Of a DNA stretch of 64,000 nt, positions 1 to 9,016 are shown in pieces. The DNA comes from Porphyra umbilicalis (taxonomy: Eukaryota; Rhodophyta; Bangiophyceae; Bangiales; Bangiaceae): contig KV918800.1 in the NCBI GenBank assembly GCA_002049455.2, positions 124,001 through 188,000 of the forward strand. Direction: 5' to 3'. The translations under genes were made by a program, and so were the position numbers. Below the pieces are notes generated by a model that ran no database searches, had not been told where the DNA came from, and saw only the letters and a list, made by a program, of their open reading frames with translations. Position 1 is the first letter of the stretch, and each line of letters opens with the position of its first letter.

Positions 1-17
1 TGTCGGACCACACGGCT

Positions 18-3000
18 GTGTGCGTCGCGCGCCCGGGGGTGACCGTGGAGGCGGCGTCTCCTGGGGGTGCCACGGACGCGGCGGCGGCGGCGGGCGACGC
101 GGCCGCGTCGGACTTGCCCGCGCCGCCACGGACGGCGGCCGCCGCTGGCGGGCTGGACGCAGTTGGTGGTGCGGCGCCGCAGCTGGGCGCCTGCCCCCTG
201 TCCAGCTGCGGCGCGCAGGTGGGTGCGGGCGGCGCCCTCGTCGCACACTTGCGTGCCGCGCACACGGCGGTCGACGTGCCCGCTGACCTCCTTGTGGTGC
301 AGCAGCTCCGGGGCTGCCGGCATTGCCACCGGCTGTTTTCAGTGGCGCCCACCGCCGCGGGGCACCGCCCTCTCAATTCGCATGAGCCAAACTGCTCCAT
401 GCACCCGCTTCTGCGGGGGGGGCGTGGTCCCGCGGCGGTGGCCGCGGCCGCGATGGCTGCGGGGGCTGCGACGGCGTCGGCGGCGGACCTCGCTAGCTGG
501 GCCACGCGCACGTGTTGCGTGGTGCCTGGCTGCACCACCACGTTTCGCGGCACCGTGACGCCGCGCACGCTGCCCGCGCACCTGGCGCGCGCCCACAAAC
601 TGGCCTCTGTGCCTCGGACGTGGGTGACGACCATGCGGTTGGGCGGTTGCCGGTATTGCGGCCGCCAGTACCGCACGCCACAGGACGGTCGCCGGCAAAC
701 TTCACTCCAGCGGCACGAGGTACGGTGCGCCCAGCGGCCCGCGGCCGAGCCGGAGACCGACGTCGGCGGCGACGACGACGCCCCCATGGCAGGCGCGACG
801 GACGACCAGGTGGCGCACGCGACGGGCGACCTGGCGGCCGACGCGTTGGGCGACCAGGCGGCCGACGAGTTGGCCGACCAGGCCGCCGGCGCAGCTGCTC
901 GTCCCCCTACCCCCAACCCCGCAACTCTTTTTTTACGCGAACGCAGCGAGTGGGAGAGGCGACGCGCGTCGTTCCTTCTCGTGCAAGCGCCCACCCCCGA
1001 TGCGTGGCCGGCGCTGGTGGCGTCGGGGGCCCGCACTGCCGCCAGAGTACCCGCCTCTATGCTCCCTGCCTGGCAGCAGCTGGGCGCGGACGCCCTGGCG
1101 TGGGCGCGACGCGAGCCCGGCAACGCCACCGCATGGCTGTGGTTGTTGACCCTCCCCTCCTTGCTGCTTCACGTCCCCGCGCGCACGCGGGGAAGGGGGG
1201 AGGGTCCCGCGCCGCTGACGCACGCGGCGCGCGTGGCCGCCATCTTTGAAGGAAACTTTTCGGACGCGTTGCAGGACCGCAACGTTGGCGTGTGGCGCGA
1301 TTCGCCCGGGTCTTCGGGCCCTCCCGCTGCGCCCGTCGCCCCCGCAGCCCCGCCGTCCCCCCTACCGCCCGCCTCACCTGTCGCCCCCCCGTCTCACCGC
1401 GCTGCGTCCGCCACGCCCCAACACTTTTCACTTGTCGGCCTCGGCGTCCCTCACCGCCCGACAAGTACCCGCCTCCGCCTGACTCGTGTGCAGCGGCGTG
1501 CGTTGCGCCAAGTGTGGCGCGGCCGCCTTAGCGCCGCCGCTCGCACGCTCCAAGGTGCGCCGGCGGCGCCCCACACGTGCGCCGTGTGGCGGGCGGCGCA
1601 ACGGCTCTTCCCGCGCGCAGCGCCGGGGCTGGCGACGACGGCGTCGGTCGAGGCCGAGTTTGGCCCTGAGCTGGACGTCGCCGCCGCGCACGGCGCTGCG
1701 GGGGGTGCCCCGTCGGGCTTGTCGGCGGCAACCGTGGTGTCAACCATCCGGTCTGCCGCGCGCGGTTCCGCCCCAGGCCCTTCGGGTCTGCGTATGGAGC
1801 ACCTGTGGGCCCTTGCGGAGGACGGACGGGAGGCACAAGTGGGGGTGGTGCAGCTGCTGGCGTCGGACGCCGCGACGTCGGTGGTGCCGGCGGCGGCAAG
1901 CCATGCACTGGCGGGGGCGGAGCTCCTCCTGCTGGTCAAGCAGGGGACACTCGATGCGGACGGGGTGCCCAAGCTACGCCCAATCGGGATGCCCGAGACG
2001 CTGCGCAAGCTCGTCGCGGGCTCGCTGGCCCGCGCCCTGCGCGCGTCGGCGGCGTCGCTCATGGCGCCGCTCCAGATGGGCATCGGTGTACCCAACGCGT
2101 GCGAGCGCCTCTTGCACGCGTTGGAGGCCCAGCTGGAGGCGGCGCCTGAGGAGGGCGTCTTGTTGCTGGATGACAAGAACGCCTTTAACCTCGTCTCCCG
2201 CGCGGCTGCGCGCGCGTTCGTCGACCGCGCCTTCCCCTCGTTGACTCCACACGTGGCGGCCACGTACGGGGGCGACGCGCCGGCGGTGTACGGCTGGGCG
2301 GTGGCGCCGGACGGGGGCGGCAGCGGCGGTAACGTCACTGGAGAAGGCGGCGCTGGCGGGTCCGCCCACGAGCGCCCCCCCAGCGGTGCCGACGACAACG
2401 CCACCGACCACGCGACGGAGTGGGTGCCCCCCCCCCCCGCCCGACGGGTGCTCACCGTTGAGCGCGGGACGCAGCAGGGGGACCCGCTGGGCCCCTTCCT
2501 TCATGCCGCCGCCATGATGCTCGTGCTCATGCGGCTAGCGCGGCTCCACCCCACGCATGTCATCGACGCTTTTCATGATGACGTGCGTGCGGTGGGGCCA
2601 GTGGAGGGGCTGGGTGCGGTGTTGGAGTCGGCCTCGCGGGTGGGCGCGCTCGTTGACGCGGAGCTGGCGCCCTCCAAGTGCGTGGCGTGGTCGCCTGGCA
2701 CCGCGACCGCGCCGCCAAACCTGACCGCCCAGTGGCGGTCGGAGGGGGTGGAACAGTTTTCCATCCCTCTCGGCAGCCGCGATTTCGTCGCGGGGCGCGT
2801 GGCGGCCATGGCGGCCGAGAACGCGGCGGGGGTGGCAGCGATAGAAGCCCTACCCGAAGAGCATTTGCAGACAAAGCTGCTGCTTCTCCGTTTTTGTGCC
2901 GGGCCGCGTGTCACATACGCGCTGCGCTCGCTGCCCCCCGATATGGGCGCCACGCTTGCTGCCGCCGTCGACGCCGACGTGCAGCGCACGCTGCTCGCCC

Positions 3001-4427
3001 TCCTGTGCAACGCCGATGACGCCGCGGACTTGCGTGCGGCGGCGCTCGCGCGCGCCGCCCTCCCGGTACGTATGGGGGGGCTCGGTCTTGGTGACCGTTC
3101 GCGCGTAGCGGCCGCGGCCGTCGTCGCCTCCTGGGCGGACGCCGCTTCGCACTGCCACAACGTGGCGGCGCCGGCGCTGGCTTCCCTGGGGTGCGCCCTT
3201 GCCGAGGTTGACGCTGAAGAGCCCGCGGTGGCCGCCGGTGCCCTCGTCGACACCAGCTCGTGGCCCGGCGCCCCCGACCCCCCCCCAGCGGACGGTGTCG
3301 CCGATTTGTCGTCCCCCCCCGCGGCTGGCGCGCCGCCGTTGGCCCGTCGCCCCGCACTCCTGCCCGGCTTGCTCGCGGTCGTCGCCAAGCTTAATGCGGC
3401 GTCCGCCGCGGCGCCCCCCCCCCCTTGCTCCGCACCTGATCTCCTTGTCCCCCCTGCCGACGCTCAAATTGCGGCAAATGGCCTACTCCGCGTCGCGGGG
3501 GGGACTCGGCTGACTTGGGCGCGGCTGCTCGGGGGGGACCGCGTGCCGTCCCAGCGGGATTTGACGGCGCCGGTGCACCTAGCGGCGCTGGAGCGGCTGC
3601 GGGCCGGCTTGGTCGACACCGGTGACCTGGCTCGGCTTGCGGCCTGCCGAGGTTCTGGCGCGGGCCGCTGGCTGTCGGCGCTGCCGGCGCCGGGACGCCC
3701 CGCCGGCGTTTTTGGAGGGCGGGCCATGCGCCTCGCCACCCGCCTATGGCTGGGCATGCCTCCTGTCGCGCCGGCGGCTGTGGGGCGACGCTGCGCCTGC
3801 GGCACCATGGTGGACGCGTTTGGCCTCCACTTCTTGGCGGCGTGCCGCGCCTCCCCCCCCACGACAGGTCTCACGTTTCGCCACCACGCCCTGGTGGCGC
3901 GGACAGCAGACGCACTCCGCGCGCACCCGCAGTGGTGGGACGTGGAGGAGGAGGTCAGCTCGTCCTTGTTCGCAGCGCGCAGCGAGACACTCCGCCCCGA
4001 CGTGCGCGCGGTGCGCGTGCGGACTGGCGGGGCCGTGTGGGGCGACGTCTCCGTGGCGTCCGCCTTCACCGACGCGGTGGTGGCTGCCGTCGCCGCGCAG
4101 CCATCGGTCGCGGTGGCGGCGGTGGCGCGGGCGGCGCGCAAGATGCGCAAGTACGCGCCACGACTTCCCGCCGCCGACCCGCCATCTGTCTTCACCCCAC
4201 TTGTGTGGGAGGTGTTTGGCCGCGTGGGTCCCGCGTCAGCCGATTTTCTGCGCACCGCCGTCGGCGGTCCAGGGCGCTCGCGCGCACTCGCGTTGCTGAT
4301 TACCGACGCTTCTGCTATCATCTGGCGCTATATCGCGCGCATGCTTTCTGAGGGCTTTGCGAGGTGTGATGCTGGGGGGCGGTCTGCTTTGGACGCCCCG
4401 CCGGCCGTGGCCCGATTTTCAGGTTGA
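18..4427 (+). CDS. Non-LTR retrotransposon ORF2 (copy 1): zinc fingers, reverse transcriptase, R2-type endonuclease
   Basis: This would copy element RNA into DNA by target-primed reverse transcription after nicking the target. Seen, numbering from the first in-window Met: two repeats of a paired zinc-finger module (C59-C64..H77-H82 then C100-C103..H122-C126; C167-C172..H188-H193 then C211-C214..H233-C237). The RT core follows: LLLDDKNAFN near 715, TQQGDPLGPF near 817, and FHDD at 852-855 where R2-like enzymes usually have FADD. The C-terminus has a CxC..H..C knuckle from about 1259, then RPD at 1326-1328 and GDVSV, matching the restriction-like endonuclease of R2/NeSL-type elements. No internal stop or frameshift is visible in 1,469 codons. 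The true N-terminus is probably outside the window, because the homologous ORF2 of copy 2 starts several hundred bases further upstream. It ends in TGA. Family assignment is firm; the exact clade is not. Confidence 0.92.
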   Translation: MCVARPGVTVEAASPGGATDAAAAAGDAAASDLPAPPRTAAAAGGLDAVGGAAPQLGACPLSSCGAQVGAGGALVAHLRAAHTAVDVPADLLVVQQLRGCRHCHRLFSVAPTAAGHRPLNSHEPNCSMHPLLRGGRGPAAVAAAAMAAGAATASAADLASWATRTCCVVPGCTTTFRGTVTPRTLPAHLARAHKLASVPRTWVTTMRLGGCRYCGRQYRTPQDGRRQTSLQRHEVRCAQRPAAEPETDVGGDDDAPMAGATDDQVAHATGDLAADALGDQAADELADQAAGAAARPPTPNPATLFLRERSEWERRRASFLLVQAPTPDAWPALVASGARTAARVPASMLPAWQQLGADALAWARREPGNATAWLWLLTLPSLLLHVPARTRGRGEGPAPLTHAARVAAIFEGNFSDALQDRNVGVWRDSPGSSGPPAAPVAPAAPPSPLPPASPVAPPSHRAASATPQHFSLVGLGVPHRPTSTRLRLTRVQRRALRQVWRGRLSAAARTLQGAPAAPHTCAVWRAAQRLFPRAAPGLATTASVEAEFGPELDVAAAHGAAGGAPSGLSAATVVSTIRSAARGSAPGPSGLRMEHLWALAEDGREAQVGVVQLLASDAATSVVPAAASHALAGAELLLLVKQGTLDADGVPKLRPIGMPETLRKLVAGSLARALRASAASLMAPLQMGIGVPNACERLLHALEAQLEAAPEEGVLLLDDKNAFNLVSRAAARAFVDRAFPSLTPHVAATYGGDAPAVYGWAVAPDGGGSGGNVTGEGGAGGSAHERPPSGADDNATDHATEWVPPPPARRVLTVERGTQQGDPLGPFLHAAAMMLVLMRLARLHPTHVIDAFHDDVRAVGPVEGLGAVLESASRVGALVDAELAPSKCVAWSPGTATAPPNLTAQWRSEGVEQFSIPLGSRDFVAGRVAAMAAENAAGVAAIEALPEEHLQTKLLLLRFCAGPRVTYALRSLPPDMGATLAAAVDADVQRTLLALLCNADDAADLRAAALARAALPVRMGGLGLGDRSRVAAAAVVASWADAASHCHNVAAPALASLGCALAEVDAEEPAVAAGALVDTSSWPGAPDPPPADGVADLSSPPAAGAPPLARRPALLPGLLAVVAKLNAASAAAPPPPCSAPDLLVPPADAQIAANGLLRVAGGTRLTWARLLGGDRVPSQRDLTAPVHLAALERLRAGLVDTGDLARLAACRGSGAGRWLSALPAPGRPAGVFGGRAMRLATRLWLGMPPVAPAAVGRRCACGTMVDAFGLHFLAACRASPPTTGLTFRHHALVARTADALRAHPQWWDVEEEVSSSLFAARSETLRPDVRAVRVRTGGAVWGDVSVASAFTDAVVAAVAAQPSVAVAAVARAARKMRKYAPRLPAADPPSVFTPLVWEVFGRVGPASADFLRTAVGGPGRSRALALLITDASAIIWRYIARMLSEGFARCDAGGRSALDAPPAVARFSG

Positions 4428-4497
4428 GCGGGGCCTCGGCCCCAACTTGTAGTTCGCGGACATTAGGTCCGGGCCTGCACAAAGCACCTATCCACAC
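4428..4497 (+). other. 3' tail of non-LTR copy 1, first part
   Basis: Directly after the ORF2 stop, this matches the tail of copy 2 at 22742-22810 (shared words such as GCGGAC.TTAGG and CCGGGCCT). It is cut by hAT-1 and resumes at 12057. The last 8 bases (ATCCACAC) are the hAT-1 target-site duplication. No poly(A) is visible. Confidence 0.7.
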
Positions 4498-4498
4498 C

Positions 4499-4710
4499 AG
4501 GGGTTGTCAGGATACATGATTTCTCTTGAAGTCGGATATATTCCATCATACTTGCGACAAGTACGGATACGGATATATGCGTCTGTCGTGGATCCGGATC
4601 AGGATTCTTTCCCAGGTGACAGGATATATGTGAAGATTATATCCCAATATTTGAATCGAAGAAATGTGGATAGGATATGGATCTATATTCGGATATAATC
4701 CGCATCTTTC
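4499..4710. repeat. hAT-1 left subterminal repeats
   Basis: An AT-rich stretch in a GC-rich window has repeated CGGATAT, GGATAC and GGATATA words in both orientations. Clustered short motifs inside the TIR are typical hAT transposase-binding sites. Binding is inferred. Confidence 0.65.
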
Positions 4711-5586
4711 AAATTTCCGGCCTTCAGGATCGGAACTAGACCCGACGCCATATGGTGAGGTCGAAGCGGCCAATCAAAGCGCCTTGACGAAGCACGGGGG
4801 CGACAGAGTGCCACAGCGCCCGATGAGTCATGTGGCCACGGGCGGGCCGTTCCGGCAGCCAGCACAATCGTGACCCAGCCTCCCACTTTCTTCACTGCCT
4901 GGGTCCATCGAGCACGCTTGGGGGTGGGTGAACGGGGGGCCCTCGGGGCGCGTGCCCAGCCGGCTGCATGCCGGTCGGATCCGACCCGGTCGACTGCACG
5001 CCCGCCGGCTGCACGCCCGCTGGCTGCTCCCCGGTCACCGCCGCCGGCTTGGAGCTTCCCGGCTTGAAGCCCGCCGGCTCCGCGCGCGACAGCTTGCGGC
5101 CGCCCGCCTCGCCGCCGACCGGCACGCCCGCCGCCTCGGTCGGCTGACCGACCACCGGCAAAATCTCCTCCAACGCCGCGGTCGGCTCGTCGCCCACCGC
5201 TGCCGGCGTCACACCCGCCGCCGACGGCGTCGGCTGCTTGCCCGCCGCCGACGGCCGCCGCTTCGGCTTCTTGCCGGCCGCCGACGGCCGCTTCGGCGTC
5301 TTGCTCGCCGCTCCCGACGACGGCGTCGTGCCCGCCGCCGTCGGCGTCGTGCCCGCCGCCGACGGGGTCTTGCTCGACCCCGCCGCCGCCACCACCGCCG
5401 CGTCCGTCGTGTCGGGCATGTCCGCTCCCTCCTCGGCCGACTCCCCCTCGTCTCCCTCCTCCGGCTTGGCCGCCCCCGGCAGCACCGCCGCGCCCACGAC
5501 CCCCAGCGCCGCCGACAGCGCGCCCGCCGCCCCCGCCAGCAACCCCGGCCGGGTACCGCTGAGCGTCCGCCGCGTCGGTTCCCCGC

Positions 5587-5850
5587 CCGACGGCGTCACG
5601 CCCGACGGCGTCACGCCCGACGGCGTCACGCCCGACAGCGTCACGCCCGACGGCGTCACGCCCGACGGCGTCACGCCCGACGGCGTCACGCCCGACGGCG
5701 TCACGCCCGACGGCGTCACGCCCGACGGCGTCACGCCCGACGGCGTCACGCCCGACGGCGTCACTCCCGACAGCGTCACGCCCGACAGCGTCACGCCCGA
5801 CGGCGTCACTTCCGACGGCGTCACGCCGGAAGGCGTCGAGTCGGTCGTCG
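5587..5850. repeat. 15-bp minisatellite (GACGGCGTCACGCCC), about 17 units
   Basis: Near-perfect head-to-tail copies with a few variants (GACAGC, ACTCCC, ACTTCC). Because the unit is 15 bp, changes in copy number keep any overlapping frame open. Confidence 0.95.
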
Positions 5851-6164
5851 GCTTGTAGCCGACCGCCGTCCAGCCGCTCGGCGTCGTGCCCGAAGGTGCC
5901 GCCTCCGTCGGCGTCGTGCCCGACGGCGCCGCGTCCGTCGGCGTCGTGCCCGACGGCGCCGCGTCCGTCCGCGTCACGTCCGACGGCTTGATGCCGCTCG
6001 CCGTCGCCCCCAACGTTGCCGCACCGGTCAGCGCCGCCAAGTCCATCGTCGGCGTCACGGGCGACGGCATCGAACCGGCCGGCGCCAGGCCGGTCGGCGT
6101 CAACCGCAACGGCTCAGAGCCGTCCGCCTCCATCCGCGCCCCGCCCACCACCGTCCACCCGGCC

Positions 6165-6330
6165 GGCGTCGAGTCGGTCGCCGCCGACGGCGTCGAGTCG
6201 GTCGCCGCCGAAGGCGTCGAGTCGGTCGCCGCCGACGGCGTCGAGTCAATCGCCGCCGACGGCGTCGAGTCGGTCGCCGCCGAAGACGTCACGTCCGTCG
6301 CCGCCGACGGCGTTGTCGCCGCCAACAGCG
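6165..6330. repeat. 24-bp tandem repeat, about 6 units
   Basis: Units resemble GTCGAGTCGGTCGCCGCCGA plus four bases, with single-base variants. It lies in the same repeat-rich block of hAT-1. Confidence 0.85.
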
Positions 6331-6572
6331 CCCCCACCCCCGCCTCGGTCGCCCCAGCCTCGTCGGGCCGCACGCCCTCGGCCGGCCGCACAGGCATGAC
6401 GCCCAGCTGCGCGTCGCCCAGCTGCGCGTCGCCCAGCTGCGCGCCGCCCAGCTGCACGCCGCCCAGTTGCGCGCCGCCCAGCTGCGCGACGCCCATCGGC
6501 ACGCCGCCCAGTTGCGCACCGCCCGACTCCCCGCCGGTCGGCACCCAGCCCGCTGCGCCCAGCGTCCACCCG

Positions 6573-6715
6573 CTCGGCTGCTGCACCCCGCCGGGCTGCT
6601 GCCCGGTCGGCTGCTGCACCCCGCCGGGCTGCTGCCCGGTCGGCTGCTGCACCCCGCCGGGCTGCTGCCCGGTCGGCTGCTGCACCCCGCCGGGCTGCAT
6701 CCCAGTTGGCTGCTG
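6573..6715. repeat. 33-bp tandem repeat, 4-5 units
   Basis: Units contain GGCTGCTGCACCCCGCCGGG and then CTGCTGCCCGGTC. The last unit is degenerate. On the minus strand they encode the QQPTG/QQPGG repeats at the start of the long frame. Confidence 0.9.
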
Positions 6716-6892
6716 CACCCTGTCGGGCTGCTGCCAGCTTATCCTGCCATTAGAGTTTCCGGCGGCTCTGCGTCAGTGCGTCCTTCCCCCGCCACGCTTC
6801 TCTGTTCTTGCGTTTTCACGCCGACGCCCCCGCCGGCCCTCTGGACTGGGATTGAATATGGCGCTGGTCGTAGCAGCGTCAGCGGTGGGTAG

Positions 6893-9016
6893 GACGATAG
6901 CGAGTGGCGGTCGGGTGCGCTCGCCGCCCTGGACGAACGGCCCCTGCCGTAACCGGACGATGCTGCACTCTTCCACTCACACCTCTACGCGACGTCCGCG
7001 AGCCTCGGCACCCTGAAGCGCGCTGGCCGCTCCTGACACGCGACGTTGAAGCGGCGCGCGCCGCTCCAGCGTCTGTGGGGTGCGTGGGGTGCCGAACGAG
7101 GGGTGGTGGAGGTGGAAGTGGAAAACGGACATCTTTTTCTATCAGCAAGAAAACATTTTCGAAAACGAGAACGTGGAATACCACGAATGCTCTTGTTGCC
7201 ACTGCTGCCGCCGCAGCCGCCGGTGCCACTGGCATTGTTTTCGCCGCCGGACCCATTTTTCAGGGCCCGTCGGCATGCGCGCGAGCTGGAACGCGCCCGA
7301 GACTATTGAACACGCACGTCGTGGCACGCCCCGAACCCAGTCTCTGCAAATCGCCCCTGGGTAGCCACTCCACGTGGAGGCCTCAACGAGCGCCCTCCAC
7401 AGCGGTTTCAGAGCAGTCTGCGGTAGCGCGGCGTCCTCCTCTCACGCCCCAGCGGCCAGCACGCCCAACGGTGACTCCGCCACGGCCCAGAGTCTCCCCC
7501 GCCCACGCGGCGATGCGGTGGCCGAGGCTGCCGCGCTCCCTGCCAGCGACGGCCTGCTCACTTTCTCCTCCGGCCCTTCCCCCCCTTTTCTACTGCCCCC
7601 GTGAGCCACCTTCAAGTGCATTGCCGTTTTCAAGTTGGCGGTGGGCGAGGCCGGCACGCGCGCCATCAGCGTGGCGGTGTCCAAGTCGCAGCAGCAGACT
7701 GCCGAAGCGACCGCTCGGCTGACGGCCTTGCCGTCACTCTCAAGGTGGCTACCTGTTGCCTGATGATACCCCGTTATTCCAAGGAGCAAAAGGTGCGGCC
7801 GTTGACGACGATGGCTGTGTCCCGGGGGGGGAGGGAGGAGGGCAAGCCCAAAATGTCGGTCGGCATCGCCGCGCACCCCCCCAAGGCTTTGCACGGCGGG
7901 TGTCTGGGTGGTCGCGGAGGTGGGCAAGCTGATGCTTGTGGCTGGCGAGGACGTGCCCGCTTCAAGCGGCGACAAGGGGCGGACAAGCGGGGGTCGCGGT
8001 CGGCCTCTTCAACCGCCCGACCTCGCTATGCCAGACGGTGGGGCTGTGGGAGGGGGGAACGCTGGCGGTGCCGGTCGGCGCCCGCCCGCCCGCGCCCGGG
8101 CTCAAACCACACGGTCGAAGTAGAACAGCAGCCGAGGCTGGCACGTTTTTTGCGGTGGCTGCTTTTTGCACCTTCCCGCCCATGGCCGTCGACGCGGCGG
8201 GAGTGCCGAGCGCGGCTGAGGCGGGCCAGTACGCGTTAGCAGGCAACATCGGCGCGCCTCCGTCTTTGCAGATGGGCAAGCTGGCTTTGGCGAACCCTGC
8301 CGGTCCGGCGCCGCCCGACGCCGTCAACGCAGCGGGGGCGTGGAGACTGACCGTGGCAGACCACTTCGCGGTCTCGGTTGTCTTTGCAGTCTGCTCGTCT
8401 CAAGACAGGTATGACAGTGTTGGTCTGTCGCGCGGGCACCGTAGCTGTGACAAGCACCGTCGGCACGCCCCTGCAGAAGGCCAATGAGGTGGCGTTGGTG
8501 AGAGGGGGTGCATAGGAACGTCCTCCGCCTCGCAGGTGCCTCTTTATGACGCGTGTTCTCGCTGGCGTGGGCTCTCGTAAAAGAGTGTCTTGCGCATTGG
8601 CGGTCTCCCACCCCACCTCCAGACTAGCGCTCGTCCTTCACGTCCACCTCTCACCACTTTGTTTCTTCAGCCTCGCACGGATCGGGAAACGACACGACGT
8701 CACCCGTACCTGCTCGCAGGATGCAGCCCGTCTGTTCTCATCCCCGCTGCGCCAGCAATCCGACCGCCCGCTGTCTCCGGCCCAGTCTCTCTGATCGCTT
8801 CTACACCGGTACCCTAGCACACACGGCGCCGCCGCGGCCATTCACCTCACCGGCACCTGAAGGGACGTCAACTGGGCACGGATTCAGGGGGAGCAAAGAT
8901 GACAGGTGACTGCACGAGCTCGGCGTGCTGTACCTAGCGATTAACACGACGAAAACCATCGTCTAACAAGCAAAAAAAAGATGCGAAGCAAGGCCGACCC
9001 CGCTACCCACGACAGT
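6893..9016. other. hAT-1 interior without a confident gene
   Basis: Only short, mutually overlapping frames occur. Stretches at 7610-7760 and 7990-8090 read like degraded coding sequence but jump frame at G and C runs, and I cannot name a family. They may be a decayed captured gene. Confidence 0.5.

Larger units (their letters stand above)
4892..6718 (-). repeat. Tandem-repeat block with long open frames, hAT-1 cargo
   Basis: The block is built from tandem repeats whose unit lengths are multiples of 3, so several frames on both strands stay open (608 codons minus, 654 plus). The minus frame would give a Thr/Pro/Ser/Gly-rich repeat protein (VTPSG units, then QQPTG-type units near its start). 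It has no ATG at its 5' end, only a GTG at 6716-6718. No known domain is seen. It could be a surface or mucin-like repeat protein, or an untranslated minisatellite. The strand given is a weak preference. Confidence 0.4.

Noticed and set aside
4928..6892. Plus-strand Arg-rich 654-codon frame over the hAT-1 repeat block
   Set aside because: It stays open only because repeat units are multiples of 3; its composition is Arg/His-rich antisense of the repeats.
6904..8487. Overlapping plus-strand frames inside hAT-1
   Set aside because: No conserved motif; frames jump at homopolymers. Left as non-coding interior.
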